From positions 1 to 51,621 of the forward strand of contig NZ_JAAGPI010000053.1 in assembly GCF_017104715.1 (NCBI RefSeq): a stretch of DNA of 51,621 bases, given 5' to 3'. The notes beneath the pieces are model-generated. The model was not told the DNA's origin. It saw nothing but the letters and a program-made list of their open reading frames with translations, and searched no databases. Positions 37,751-47,203 of this stretch are shown one piece after another. Within the stretch, counting starts at the first letter, position 1. The number at the start of each line of letters is the position of its first letter. The translations under genes were made by a program, and so were the position numbers. The stretch is from Burkholderia sp. Ac-20365 (lineage in GTDB: Bacteria; Pseudomonadota; Gammaproteobacteria; Burkholderiales; Burkholderiaceae).

Positions 37751-38566
37751 TTATCGGGCAGTCGCGCCGATGCTGTCGAGCGACTGACGAATTTCAGCAA
37801 TGAAATCGGTCAGTTTGCCCGCAGCGGACTCGGGTGCTGCTTCTTCGAGCAATTGCACGATACGGCTGCCGATCACGACGGCATCGGAAACTTCGGCCAC
37901 AGCGCGCGCGGATTGCGCGTCGCGAATGCCGAAACCGACGCCCACCGGCAGCGGTACGCGCGACTTGATGGCCGGGATTTTACCCGCGATGCTCAAAACG
38001 TCCAGATTTGCAGAGCCCGTGACACCCTTGAGCGATACATAGTAGACGTAACCGGACGCGATTTTACCAACCTCCGCGATGCGCTCGTCCGTCGACGTGG
38101 GCGCGAGCAGGAAAATCGGATCGATACCGGCCGCCTTCATCGTTTCGGCGAAATTAGCCGACTCTTCAGGCGGATAGTCGACAACCAGGATGCCGTCGAC
38201 GCCTGCTTCCTTTGCAGCCTTCGCGAAAGCGTCGGCGCCCATACGCTCGATCGGGTTCGCGTAGCCCATCAGGACGACGGGCGTGGTGTCGTTGGTTTCG
38301 CGGAACCGCTTGACGTCGGCGAGCACGTGTTTGAGCGACACGCCTTTTGCCAGCGCGCGCTCCGACGATTGCTGGATCACCGGGCCGTCGGCCATCGGGT
38401 CCGAAAACGGCACGCCGAGTTCGATCACATCGGCGCCGCCCTTGGCGAGCGCGTGCATGAACTCGACGGTGCGCGCCGGATCGGGATCACCCGCGGTGAT
38501 GAACGGAATCAGACCTTTCTTGCCCTGCGCGGCCAGTGCCGCGAACGTCGATTGAATACGGGACAT
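37751..38566 (-). CDS. trpA: TrpA: tryptophan synthase alpha subunit
   Basis: The 271-residue alpha subunit splits indole-3-glycerol phosphate into indole and glyceraldehyde 3-phosphate and passes indole to TrpB. The catalytic acids E49 (ELGVPFSDP) and D60 (MADGPVIQQ) align with the E. coli numbering, and phosphate-binding segments GFGIRDAQSARAV and VIGSRIV are present. It is separated from trpB by the methyltransferase gene (39-bp gap upstream), an arrangement that interrupts the normally adjacent trpB-trpA pair. AccD follows downstream. Confidence 0.97.
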   Translation of the reverse strand: MSRIQSTFAALAAQGKKGLIPFITAGDPDPARTVEFMHALAKGGADVIELGVPFSDPMADGPVIQQSSERALAKGVSLKHVLADVKRFRETNDTTPVVLMGYANPIERMGADAFAKAAKEAGVDGILVVDYPPEESANFAETMKAAGIDPIFLLAPTSTDERIAEVGKIASGYVYYVSLKGVTGSANLDVLSIAGKIPAIKSRVPLPVGVGFGIRDAQSARAVAEVSDAVVIGSRIVQLLEEAAPESAAGKLTDFIAEIRQSLDSIGATAR

Positions 38567-38605
38567 GGAATTTTCTCGAAGTCGATAACTGCGCGTGGTT
38601 GCCAG

Positions 38606-39520
38606 TCAGGCCGTCGTCGTTGTGTTGACGGCAGCTGCCTTGCGGCGCGACACGGGTTCGGGCGGATTCGCCGCTAAACCGACGCGTTCTCGCGCTATCG
38701 CACAGTAACTTTCATTGATCTCATAGCCGACGAATTCGCGCTTCTGCCGGGTGCAAGCGACGGCCGTCGTACCGCTTCCCATAAAGGGATCGAGCACGCG
38801 GCCGCCCGGAGGACAACTCGCCAACACCATCCGCTCGACGATTTCGAGCGGTTTCTGGGTCGGATGGTCGACGCGTTCCGCGTGCTGCCGGTGCAGACGC
38901 GAAACCGACCAGACGTCCTTCGGGTTGTAGCCCATCTCGAGCCACTTGCTACCTTCGAACAACTTACGCGAACGCGCCTTCTTCGTGGCGGCATCGTACG
39001 GGATGCGGACGGGATCGAGATCGAAATAATAGTCTTTCGATACCGCGAAATAACCGATGTTGTCGTGCACTGACGTAAAACGGCGCGTCGTGCCGCCCAT
39101 GCTCGGCACGCGCCGGTCCCAGATGATCTCGTTGACCATCATCAGGCGGCTCTTCAGAAACACGAAGATTTCCGGCGCGTACTGCCACGTGCAGAAGATA
39201 TACAGCGAACCCGACGGCTTGAGCTTAGGAATGGCGAGATCGAGCCAGGTACGCGTCCAGGCGAGAAAGTCTTCGCCCGAGCGCATATCGGAATCGTTGC
39301 CATAATCCTTGCCCAGACCGTACGGCGGATCGGCCAAGATCAGATCGATCGAGCCATCCGGCAGGTTCGCAGCATCGGTCAGAAAATCGCGGTTCAGCAG
39401 TTCGATGCCGGCAGGCACCGGCAACAGCGGCGCAGCGCCCGCGCGCAACGCCTCGACGACGCGTGCTTCTGCGTCGCCGCTCGGTGCGGGCGGCTGCGGC
39501 TGCTCGAACTCGTCGCGCAT
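38606..39520 (-). CDS. Beta-class DNA methyltransferase, probably orphan, inside the trp cluster
   Basis: The 304-residue protein has catalytic motif IV (LADPPYGLG, DPPY at 64-67) ahead of the AdoMet motif I (DPFMGSGTT, 245-252), the order of beta-class amino-methyltransferases. DPPY makes adenine N6 or cytosine N4 the target; the CcrM-like layout favours adenine. No restriction gene is near, so it is an orphan candidate. It lies 11 bp after trpB and 39 bp before trpA and should be co-transcribed with them. From memory, the B. cenocepacia enzyme BCAM0992 has the same location and methylates GTWWAC, affecting gene expression and motility; orthology is inferred from position. Confidence 0.92.
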   Translation of the reverse strand: MRDEFEQPQPPAPSGDAEARVVEALRAGAAPLLPVPAGIELLNRDFLTDAANLPDGSIDLILADPPYGLGKDYGNDSDMRSGEDFLAWTRTWLDLAIPKLKPSGSLYIFCTWQYAPEIFVFLKSRLMMVNEIIWDRRVPSMGGTTRRFTSVHDNIGYFAVSKDYYFDLDPVRIPYDAATKKARSRKLFEGSKWLEMGYNPKDVWSVSRLHRQHAERVDHPTQKPLEIVERMVLASCPPGGRVLDPFMGSGTTAVACTRQKREFVGYEINESYCAIARERVGLAANPPEPVSRRKAAAVNTTTTA

Positions 39521-39531
39521 CGCGTGGGCGC

Positions 39532-40725
39532 TCAGAACTGGATGCCCGATCGCTCAGCGACCGTGTGCATGTCCTTGTCGCCCCGGCCCGACAGGTTCAC
39601 CAGAAGGATTTTGTCCTTCGGCAAGGTCGGCGCCAGCTTCGCCGCGTACGCGAGCGCGTGGCTCGATTCGAGCGCGGGAATGATGCCTTCGATGCGGCAG
39701 CAGTCGTGGAACGCCTTGAGCGCCTCTTCGTCGGTGATGCCGACATATTCGGCGCGGCCGCTGTCCTTCAGCCAAGCGTGCTCGGGACCGACGCCCGGAT
39801 AGTCGAGACCTGCCGACACCGAATGCGTCTCGATGATCTGGCCGTTCTCGTCCTGCAGCAGATACGTGCGGTTGCCGTGCAGCACGCCGGGCGTGCCACC
39901 AGTCAGCGACGCCGCATGACGACCTGTATCGATACCGTCACCCGCTGCTTCGACGCCGATCAATTTCACCGATTTATCGTCGATATACGGGTAAAAGATC
40001 CCCATCGCGTTCGATCCACCGCCAACGCACGCAATTACGGCGTCCGGCTGACGCCCCGTCAGTTCGGGCATCTGCACCTTGCATTCGTCGCCGATCACGC
40101 GCTGGAAGTCGCGCACCATCATCGGATACGGGTGCGGACCGGCCACCGTGCCGATGATGTAGAACGTGTTTTCGACGTTCGTAACCCAGTCGCGCATCGC
40201 TTCGTTCAGCGCGTCCTTCAGCGTGCGCGAACCGGACTCGACGGGCACGACGGTCGCGCCCAGCAGCTTCATCCGGTAGACGTTCGCAGCCTGGCGGCGC
40301 ACGTCTTCCGCGCCCATGTACACGATGCACTCCATGCCGAAGCGCGCCGCGATGGTCGCCGTGGCGACGCCGTGCTGGCCCGCGCCCGTCTCGGCGATCA
40401 CGCGCGGTTTGCCCATGCGTTTGGCGAGCAGCGCCTGGCCGATCACGTTGTTCACCTTGTGCGCGCCCGTGTGGTTCAGGTCTTCGCGCTTCAGATAAAC
40501 CTGCGCGCCGCCGAGCAGTTCGCTCCAGCGTTGCGCGTGATAGACAGGGGAAGGACGACCCACGAAGTACTTCAGTTCGCGCTCGTATTCGGCGATGAAG
40601 TCGGGATCAACAGAGTATTTTTCGTACGCGACACGCAGCTCGTCGAGCGCGTGCATCAGCGTTTCGGCGACGAACACGCCGCCATATTGGCCGAAATGGC
40701 CACGTTCATCAGGTAAGTTGTACAT
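39532..40725 (-). CDS. trpB: TrpB: tryptophan synthase beta subunit
   Basis: The 397-residue PLP enzyme condenses indole and serine to tryptophan. The PLP lysine is K90 in EDLNHTGAHKVNN, followed by the substrate-loop ETGAGQHG and the phosphate-binding VGGGSNAMGIF. It starts with the family sequence MYNLPDERGHFGQYGG. It is of the TrpB1 type that pairs with TrpA, encoded one gene further on. trpF lies 60 bp upstream. No trp leader peptide or TRAP site was recognised in front of it, so control probably comes from the upstream promoter near fimV-truA-trpF. Confidence 0.98.
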   Translation of the reverse strand: MYNLPDERGHFGQYGGVFVAETLMHALDELRVAYEKYSVDPDFIAEYERELKYFVGRPSPVYHAQRWSELLGGAQVYLKREDLNHTGAHKVNNVIGQALLAKRMGKPRVIAETGAGQHGVATATIAARFGMECIVYMGAEDVRRQAANVYRMKLLGATVVPVESGSRTLKDALNEAMRDWVTNVENTFYIIGTVAGPHPYPMMVRDFQRVIGDECKVQMPELTGRQPDAVIACVGGGSNAMGIFYPYIDDKSVKLIGVEAAGDGIDTGRHAASLTGGTPGVLHGNRTYLLQDENGQIIETHSVSAGLDYPGVGPEHAWLKDSGRAEYVGITDEEALKAFHDCCRIEGIIPALESSHALAYAAKLAPTLPKDKILLVNLSGRGDKDMHTVAERSGIQF

Positions 40726-40785
40726 ATTCCGTCACTCTTCTCAGTTCGCCGCAGCACCCGCACGCTGCGAGGCGCGGCCTGGGAA

Positions 40786-41493
40786 TCACCGGGCGTCCGC
40801 TTCGCGCACTGCGCGTACGAACGCCGCCATGCGGGCGTGATCCTTCACGCCCTTTGCGCCCGGCACTTCGATGCCGCTCGAGACATCGACCGCGTACGGG
40901 CGCACACGATGAATCGCATCACGAACGTTTTGCGTGCTCAACCCACCACTCAAAACGGCCCGACGCGCGAGCTCTGCTGGAATAAGTGACCAATCGAAGA
41001 CCTTCCCGCCGCCGCCGTAGCCGTCGACATGCGTGTCGAACAGGAGACCACTGGCGGCCGAATAGTTAAGCGCCGATTTTACCAAATCGGCCGGTTGAGT
41101 ATCGGGCGAAACCCGCAATGCGCGCAACCAAGGCAAACCCGCAACGCCAGCGAGCTTTTCGCATTGCTCGGGCGTTTCGTCGCCGTGGAACTGCAGCATC
41201 GACAGCGGCACGTTGCAGGTGACTTCGCTGAACCAGTCCGCCGTCGGATTCACGAACAGACCGACCACCGAAACAAACGGCGGCACCACGCGTGTCATTT
41301 CGACCGCCTGCGCGATACTCAGCGAGCGCGGGCTGGGCGGATAGAACACGAGGCCGATCGCGTCAGCGCCAAGTGCGACAGCGTGGGCGACGTCGGCGGC
41401 ATTGCCGAGCCCGCACAGCTTGATGCGGGTGCGGTGCGGCACGGTGTCGGTGGCGGATGAATCGGTTGCAGCTTGGGTATCGGCGGAAGTCAT
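40786..41493 (-). CDS. trpF: TrpF: phosphoribosylanthranilate isomerase
   Basis: The 235-residue TIM-barrel enzyme carries out the Amadori rearrangement of phosphoribosylanthranilate. The catalytic Cys is C27 in RIKLCGLG and the catalytic Asp lies in LLFDTHVDGYGGGGKVFDW. The C-terminus has LSGGLSTQNVRDAI and VDVSSGIEVPGAKG. I chose the ATG at 41493 because it forms an ATGA overlap with the truA stop; an ATG eight codons further upstream lies within truA. The first ~20 residues are a polar extension with no clear role. Confidence 0.95.
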   Translation of the reverse strand: MTSADTQAATDSSATDTVPHRTRIKLCGLGNAADVAHAVALGADAIGLVFYPPSPRSLSIAQAVEMTRVVPPFVSVVGLFVNPTADWFSEVTCNVPLSMLQFHGDETPEQCEKLAGVAGLPWLRALRVSPDTQPADLVKSALNYSAASGLLFDTHVDGYGGGGKVFDWSLIPAELARRAVLSGGLSTQNVRDAIHRVRPYAVDVSSGIEVPGAKGVKDHARMAAFVRAVREADAR

Positions 41494-42293
41494 GAGTCGG
41501 TCCAAACGGTGCTCCACGGAACGCTGCCCGCTTGCGGCGCAGGCACGGCGAACGGTTCAGGATAGCCCACTTGAGCGAGATACAGCCCGTCGGGCATGAA
41601 AGTCGGTGCCGCGAGCTTGCGATCGCGGGCTTCCAGCACTTCGGCGAGCCACGTCGACGGATAGCGCCCGCGGCCCACGGCGACGAGGCAGCCCATCAGG
41701 TTGCGCACCATGTGATGCAGGAATGCGTTCGCGCGAAAGCGGAAGTGGATGAAGTCGCCCTGCGGCCGGATATCGATCTGATACAGGTGCTTGACGGGCG
41801 TCTTGGCCTGACATTCCGACGAACGGAACGACGAAAAATCATGCTGGCCGATCAGACAGGCGGCCGCTTCGCGCATTGCATCGATGTCGAGCGGGGTGTG
41901 AATCCAGCCGGCCCGGCTCGCGAGCATCGGCGAGCGCACGGGATGCACGTAGAGCGCGTAGTAATACGTGCGCTCGAAAGCCGAGAAGCGCGCGTGGAAG
42001 TCATCCGGCATCGGCTTGGCCCATTGCACGGCAACCGTCGACGGCAAGAAGGCGTTCGTGCCGCGCACCCACGAAAACTCGGCGCGGTCGAGTTCGGTAT
42101 CGAAATGCACAACCTGCCCGAGACCGTGGACGCCCGTATCCGTGCGCCCTGCCACGACCGTCGGCAGCGGCGTCAGCGCGAATTCGTGCAGCGCCCGCTC
42201 GAGCTCGTCCTGCACGGTTTTACCGTGCGGCTGCGACTGCCAGCCGCAAAACGCAGCGCCGTCGTACTGGATGCCAAGCGCGATCCGGGTCAT
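41490..42293 (-). CDS. truA: TruA: tRNA pseudouridine(38-40) synthase
   Basis: The 267-residue enzyme isomerises uridines 38-40 in the anticodon stem-loop of many tRNAs. The catalytic Asp is D52 in AGRTDTGVHGLGQV, and the family signatures YDGAAFCGWQSQP and FRANAFLHHMVRNLMG are present. Its ATG (42293) overlaps the fimV stop by one base, and a GTG one codon upstream is also possible. Its stop overlaps trpF's ATG. Close coupling of fimV-truA-trpF is common to beta-proteobacteria; in E. coli truA also lies in the accD-folC-dedD-cvpA-purF neighbourhood. Confidence 0.97.
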   Translation of the reverse strand: MTRIALGIQYDGAAFCGWQSQPHGKTVQDELERALHEFALTPLPTVVAGRTDTGVHGLGQVVHFDTELDRAEFSWVRGTNAFLPSTVAVQWAKPMPDDFHARFSAFERTYYYALYVHPVRSPMLASRAGWIHTPLDIDAMREAAACLIGQHDFSSFRSSECQAKTPVKHLYQIDIRPQGDFIHFRFRANAFLHHMVRNLMGCLVAVGRGRYPSTWLAEVLEARDRKLAAPTFMPDGLYLAQVGYPEPFAVPAPQAGSVPWSTVWTDS

Positions 42294-44524
42294 CACGAAA
42301 GCGGCGCGAGCGTCGACAGCAATGCGCGGGCGTCGGCGCGCGAGTCGGCATCGTTTGACTCGATGACTTCGTTGATCAGCGTGCGTGCTCCGACGAGATC
42401 GCCGAGATCGATGTACTCGACGGCCAGATCGAGTTTGTTACGGGAGATACGCGCGATCTCTGCCGGCGTGAACGCGGGCACGACCTGCGACGGAGACGGC
42501 GGCAGTTCCAGGTCGAAATCGAGCTTCAACGCGCCGAAGCGCGCCGCGCCCAGACCGGCGACGGCCGCAGCGCCTGCCGTGCCCGCAATGATCTGATCCG
42601 CGACAGCGGGTGTATCCGACCCGTGCAGCGGCACAGCCTGCTGCGCCGTGATCTCAGGCGCGACGACCGGCTGCATAACAGCGGGCGCGCTCGCTGCCGA
42701 CTGCTCGCCACGCGGCGGCAGCGCGAAGTCGTCGATGCTGTCGAGCGCGCGCATCGCGTCGCGCGGGAAGGCATCCGGCACAGCCGGTTCCAGCGGCGGC
42801 GGCGCGCCGAGCGGAAGCGACGCTGCCGCGCCTTGCTCCGGTTCGTCGTCGGCGTCATGCACTCTGTCGACGAGTTCGGGCAGCGGCTCGATCAGCTGTT
42901 CGTGCTGTGCGGCCGGTTCCACGTGATCCAGCTGAATGGGCGGCGCAACCGACGCCGTGGGCTGCTCGAACGTGGGCTCTTGTTGCTCGATTGCAGGCGT
43001 TGCGTCGAGGTCGAGCACGACGGGCTTGTGCTCTGCGACGGACTCATCGACTGGCGGCTCGGCCGGCTGCGCGAAATGCGCTTCGACGGGTTCGTGAACA
43101 GGCGGCTCATCGTGCACTTTTTCAGCAACTGGTCCTGCTGTAGCCGGCTCGTCTGGTGTCAGTTCGTGTTCGCGCGCTGTCTGCTCAAGCTCGGCGGCTT
43201 CGGCGGCGCGCGCTTCTTCGCGTGCCGGATCGAGCGATTCGTGCGGCAACGCGTCGGCGCCGAGCGCTGCGGCAGCGTCGAGCGAGGCTTCGGTGGAAGC
43301 GGATTCGAACGTTTCGGGCACGTGCCTAGGCTCATGCTCATGCTCGTGCTCGAATGCTGACGAAGGCTCAGCGACGTCGTGCGGTTTGGCTTCCAACGGC
43401 TCTTGCACCGCGGAAGGCGCTTCATCGTGTCGTGCGACGGCGAGCGGTGCGACGGGCGGCGTTTCATCGTCGCGTGTGACTTCTTCGCTCGCAGCCTCCT
43501 GCGCGCGTGCCGCCTTGCGACGCCGACGCATCGTCAGACCGGCCAGCAACGCGACCAGCGCCGCGCCGACGATGCCGGCACCGGCGAGATATTCCTGCGG
43601 AATGCCGGCCGGCTGGTTAGCAGGCTGCGTGGCCGAAGGCGTGACATGGGCAGGCCCAGCCGCCGTCGCGCTCGAAGGCTGCGTCGCGCCGGGCGCAGTC
43701 GTGCCCGTATCGTTCGCGGCGGGCTGCTTGCCGATGCCGTGCTTCTGCAATTCCATCAGCACGCGGTTTTTCAGCGCAAGCAGTTGCTGCAAGCTCGACG
43801 GACGCGCCTGCGAAGCGGCTTGCGCACCGCCAGTTGCAGGCGTGCCCGGCGTCGCGGCGGGCTCGCTGCTCTGGATGGAACCTGTGTACGACTGCGTGCC
43901 ACTCGCACCGGATGCCGCGGCTGCGCCGCTCGTGGGCAACGCGCTGACCGCGGGAGAAGACGTCGCTTCGGCCGTGGCGGGCGCGCTGGCGCCTTGCGTC
44001 GAAGGCGCAGATGCTGCCGTCGCTGTCGCTGCAACCGACGATACACCCGCCGCGCTCGCGCCAGCCACCGGTGCAGCGGGCGCGGAGGCGGAACTGGCCG
44101 AGGCAGCAGCCTCACTCGATGCTGTCGACGCAACCGCTGCACCCGTCGCATCGACGGCCGGCAGGTTCAGCACAGCGCCCAGCCGCAGACGGTTTTGATC
44201 GTGCCCCATGAAGGCGTTCGGATTTGCGTCGAAGATCGCTTTCGCCGCGCGCGCGAGCACGGTGCGGTCGTGCGACTGCGTCATCGCGATCGCGGCGTCG
44301 TTCAGCGATTGCCCGGGCTGGACCGTGAATTGCGCGCCACCTGCAGCGGCGGCCGCGGGTGCGCTCGCGGCTGCAGCAGCGCTTGCGGCGCCTGTCGTCG
44401 CCGTTTGCGCGTAGGCTGCGCCCGGAATCGAAACTGCACTGGCAAAGACGATCGCGACGGCTGCCGCAATCCGTTGCGAGCCGCTGCGTGTGGCGGCTTG
44501 AAGATGAGGGAATCGGGCCGTCAT
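42293..44524 (-). CDS. fimV: FimV/HubP-type polar landmark protein
   Basis: The 743-residue protein has a signal peptide (cleavage after AYA near residue 39), a LysM-like segment (FTVQPGQSLNDAAIAMTQ and the following ~50 residues), a long Ala/Ser/Pro-rich linker, a transmembrane helix (about 311-330, before MRRRRKAAR), a long acidic cytoplasmic part rich in Glu, Pro and His, and the C-terminal FimV domain (KLDLAVEYIDLGDLVGARTL). FimV/HubP proteins organise the cell pole, type IV pili and flagella. This one is shorter than Pseudomonas FimV (~919). Start ATG fits the signal peptide. It lies directly upstream of truA (1-bp overlap). Confidence 0.92.
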   Translation of the reverse strand: MTARFPHLQAATRSGSQRIAAAVAIVFASAVSIPGAAYAQTATTGAASAAAAASAPAAAAAGGAQFTVQPGQSLNDAAIAMTQSHDRTVLARAAKAIFDANPNAFMGHDQNRLRLGAVLNLPAVDATGAAVASTASSEAAASASSASAPAAPVAGASAAGVSSVAATATAASAPSTQGASAPATAEATSSPAVSALPTSGAAAASGASGTQSYTGSIQSSEPAATPGTPATGGAQAASQARPSSLQQLLALKNRVLMELQKHGIGKQPAANDTGTTAPGATQPSSATAAGPAHVTPSATQPANQPAGIPQEYLAGAGIVGAALVALLAGLTMRRRRKAARAQEAASEEVTRDDETPPVAPLAVARHDEAPSAVQEPLEAKPHDVAEPSSAFEHEHEHEPRHVPETFESASTEASLDAAAALGADALPHESLDPAREEARAAEAAELEQTAREHELTPDEPATAGPVAEKVHDEPPVHEPVEAHFAQPAEPPVDESVAEHKPVVLDLDATPAIEQQEPTFEQPTASVAPPIQLDHVEPAAQHEQLIEPLPELVDRVHDADDEPEQGAAASLPLGAPPPLEPAVPDAFPRDAMRALDSIDDFALPPRGEQSAASAPAVMQPVVAPEITAQQAVPLHGSDTPAVADQIIAGTAGAAAVAGLGAARFGALKLDFDLELPPSPSQVVPAFTPAEIARISRNKLDLAVEYIDLGDLVGARTLINEVIESNDADSRADARALLSTLAPLS

Positions 44525-44596
44525 CGGGACCTTTCGTGCGCGGTCGTGCGGCGCATGCTTAGAAGTGTTGGCGACAAGATTCTGAAATGCACAATA

Positions 44597-44627
44597 AAAA
44601 AGCGCCGCGAAAAACGCGACGCTTTTT
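44597..44627 (-). terminator. Intrinsic terminator after asd
   Basis: AAAAAGCGCCGCG (44597-44609) pairs with CGCGACGCTTTTT (44615-44627) with one mismatch and a 5-base loop. On the minus strand six T follow. It separates the leu-asd unit from fimV, whose ATG is 73 bp further on. Confidence 0.85.
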
Positions 44628-44669
44628 GGAAGTTTTCTACGCGTCGATCAGCTAACGCGCTAGTTTACT

Positions 44670-45791
44670 TTACTTGTCGAGCAGAATGCGAAGCATACGA
44701 CGCAGCGGCTCTGCAGCACCCCACAACAGTTGGTCGCCGACCGTAAATGCCGACAGATATTCGCCGCCCATCGCGAGCTTGCGCACGCGGCCGACGGGGA
44801 CCGTCAGCGTGCCCGTCACCACGGCGGGCGACAGATCGCGCATCGACGCTTCGCGCTCGTTCGGTACGACCTTCACCCAGTCGTTCGCCGAAGCCAGGAT
44901 GCCGTTCACTTCGTCGAGCGGCACGTCCTTCTTCAGCTTGATGGTCAGCGCCTGCGAGTGGCAGCGCATTGCGCCGATACGCACGCACAGACCGTCGACG
45001 GGAATCGAGCCCGGCTGGCCCATGGCCGGCTTGCCGAGAATCTTGTTGGTTTCCGCGCCGCCTTTCCACTCTTCCTTCGACATGCCGTTGCCGAGATCCT
45101 TGTCGATCCACGGAATCAGCGAGCCGGCGAGCGGCACGCCGAAATGGTCGGTCGGCATGCTGTCGCTGTTCATTGCGGCCAGCACGCGGCGGTCGATATC
45201 GAGAATGGCCGACGAAGGATTGGCCAGTTCGTCCTTTACTGCGCCATTGAGCGTGCCCATCTGGCTCAGCAGTTCGCGCATGTTTTGCGCGCCCGCGCCC
45301 GATGCAGCCTGATACGTCATGGCCGTCATCCAGTCGACGAGGTTTTCGCGGAACAGGCCGCCCAGCGCCATCAGCATCAGGCTGACCGTGCAGTTACCGC
45401 CGATGAAATTCTTCTGGCCCTTGACCAGCGCGTCCTTGATCACGTCGAGGTTGACGGGATCGAGAATGATGACGGCGTCATCCTTCATGCGCAGCGACGA
45501 AGCTGCGTCGATCCAGTAACCGTTCCAGCCCGCTGCGCGCAGCTTCGGGAACACTTCGTTCGTGTAGTCGCCGCCCTGGCAGGAGATGATGGCGTCGCAC
45601 TTCTTCAGGTCGTCGATGCTGGAAGCATCTTTGAGCTTGGTCTCGTTTTTGGCGAACGACGGCGCATTGCCGCCCGCGTTGCTGGTGCTGAAAAACACCG
45701 GTTCGATCAGATCGAAATCGCGTTCTTCCTGCATGCGTTGCATGAGGACGCTGCCGACCATGCCGCGCCAACCTACGAGACCTACGTTCAT
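44670..45791 (-). CDS. asd: Asd: aspartate-semialdehyde dehydrogenase
   Basis: The 373-residue NADPH enzyme reduces aspartyl phosphate to aspartate semialdehyde, the branch to lysine, diaminopimelate, threonine and methionine. It starts MNVGLVGWRGMVGSVLMQRM (nucleotide-binding), has the catalytic Cys in GGNCTVSLMLMALGG (about 135), and TYQAASGAGAQNMRELL after it. Length fits the Gram-negative type. I chose the ATG at 45791, which has AAGGG about 8 bp upstream; the open frame beyond is unrelated. A strong terminator follows. leuB lies 300 bp upstream. Confidence 0.97.
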   Translation of the reverse strand: MNVGLVGWRGMVGSVLMQRMQEERDFDLIEPVFFSTSNAGGNAPSFAKNETKLKDASSIDDLKKCDAIISCQGGDYTNEVFPKLRAAGWNGYWIDAASSLRMKDDAVIILDPVNLDVIKDALVKGQKNFIGGNCTVSLMLMALGGLFRENLVDWMTAMTYQAASGAGAQNMRELLSQMGTLNGAVKDELANPSSAILDIDRRVLAAMNSDSMPTDHFGVPLAGSLIPWIDKDLGNGMSKEEWKGGAETNKILGKPAMGQPGSIPVDGLCVRIGAMRCHSQALTIKLKKDVPLDEVNGILASANDWVKVVPNEREASMRDLSPAVVTGTLTVPVGRVRKLAMGGEYLSAFTVGDQLLWGAAEPLRRMLRILLDK

Positions 45792-46091
45792 GACTTCATA
45801 CCCTTCGAATGGACACTTCCCCGCATCTTTGCCCGCAGTGACCGCGCGGGGAAGATGGGCGGGCACGACGGACGATCAGCGCTTCGTGATCGTTTTCGGG
45901 GTAATCGTTTTGATGGTAATGGCGAGCGCAACCACGCGGGCCGTTTTGCCGCGCAGTGTCGAAATCGAGGAGATTTGAGGAATCGTCGCCATCACATGAG
46001 TCTACACGAAAACCCGTTTTGTGCGGCGCGGGCGCCGCGATTTGCGTGAATCAGCCCGGAAATAGCCGATTCACGCGTGTTTGCTCAACAA
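45792..46091 (-). other. leuB-asd intergenic region with a stem-loop
   Basis: No gene is evident in these 300 bp. GCGTGAATC (46044-46052) pairs exactly with GATTCACGC (46068-46076), 16 bp beyond the leuB stop, with no T-run after it on the minus strand. It could end or trim the leu transcript. A promoter for asd should lie further toward 45792; I could not place it with confidence. Confidence 0.45.
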
Positions 46092-47159
46092 TTACAGCGC
46101 GGCGATAACAGCGTCGCCCATGGCTTCCGTGCCGACCTGCTTGCAGCCCGGCGTGAGGATGTCGCCGGTGCGATAGCCTTGTTCCAGCACCTTTTTCACA
46201 GCGCTTTCGATGCGGTCGGCCTGCTCGGCCTTGCTCAGCGAATAGCGCAGCATCATCGCTGCGGAGAGAATCGTAGCCAGCGGATTCGCAATGCCCTTGC
46301 CCGCGATGTCCGGCGCCGAACCGTGCGACGGCTCGTACAGACCCTTGTTGTTCTTGTCGAGCGAAGCCGACGGCAGCATGCCGATCGAGCCTGTCAGCAT
46401 GGCCGCTTCATCCGACAGAATGTCGCCGAACATGTTGCCCGTGACGATCACGTCGAACGACTTCGGCGCCTTCACGAGTTGCATCGCCGCGTTGTCGACG
46501 TACATGTGCGACAGCTCGACGTCCGCGTATTCCTTCGAGACATCGATCATCACGTCCTTCCACAGCTGCGACGTCTCGAGCACGTTCGCCTTGTCGACGG
46601 AAGTCAGCTTCTTGTCGCGCTTTTGCGCTGCCTGGAACGCGACATGCGCGATGCGGCGCACTTCGGGCTCCGAATAACGCATCGTGTCGAAGCCTTCTTT
46701 CGCGCCTTCGAACGGACCGTCCGGCGCTGCCCGCACGCCGCGCGGCGAGCCGAAGTAGATGTCGCCGTTCAGTTCGCGCACGATCAGGATGTCGAGGCCC
46801 GAGACGATTTCCGGCTTCAGCGACGACGCGCCCGTCAGTTGCGGATAGCAGATGGCCGGACGGAAGTTCGCGAACAGTTGCAGATGCTTGCGCAGGCCGA
46901 GAATGGCCTGTTCCGGGCGCAGCGCACGTTCGAGCGAATCGTATTTCCAGTCGCCGACCGCGCCGAACAGGATAGCGTCCGCTTCCTTCGCGAGCTTGAG
47001 CGTGGCTTCCGGCAGCGGATGACCGGCTGCTTCGTAGCCCGCGCCGCCAACCGGTGCTTCTTCGAGCTCGAACTTCTCGCCGAGCACGTTCAGAACCTTG
47101 ACAGCTTCCTTGACGATTTCCTTGCCAATGCCGTCGCCCGGCAACACTGCGATCTTCAT
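46092..47159 (-). CDS. leuB: LeuB: 3-isopropylmalate dehydrogenase
   Basis: The 355-residue enzyme oxidises and decarboxylates 3-isopropylmalate with NAD+ in leucine synthesis. It starts MKIAVLPGDGIGKEI, has the substrate arginines in the ALRPEQAILGLRKHLQLFANFRPA region, the metal-binding NMFGDILSDEAAML, and the NAD-binding EPSHGSAPDIAGKGIANP. Length and motifs are complete. It is the last of the leuC-ecn-leuD-leuB set, 44 bp after leuD, and is followed by a stem-loop at 46044-46076. Confidence 0.98.
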   Translation of the reverse strand: MKIAVLPGDGIGKEIVKEAVKVLNVLGEKFELEEAPVGGAGYEAAGHPLPEATLKLAKEADAILFGAVGDWKYDSLERALRPEQAILGLRKHLQLFANFRPAICYPQLTGASSLKPEIVSGLDILIVRELNGDIYFGSPRGVRAAPDGPFEGAKEGFDTMRYSEPEVRRIAHVAFQAAQKRDKKLTSVDKANVLETSQLWKDVMIDVSKEYADVELSHMYVDNAAMQLVKAPKSFDVIVTGNMFGDILSDEAAMLTGSIGMLPSASLDKNNKGLYEPSHGSAPDIAGKGIANPLATILSAAMMLRYSLSKAEQADRIESAVKKVLEQGYRTGDILTPGCKQVGTEAMGDAVIAAL

Positions 47160-47203
47160 GCGTATTCCTTGTTGGTTTCTATGGCCTGGATCGGACGCAC
47201 GTC

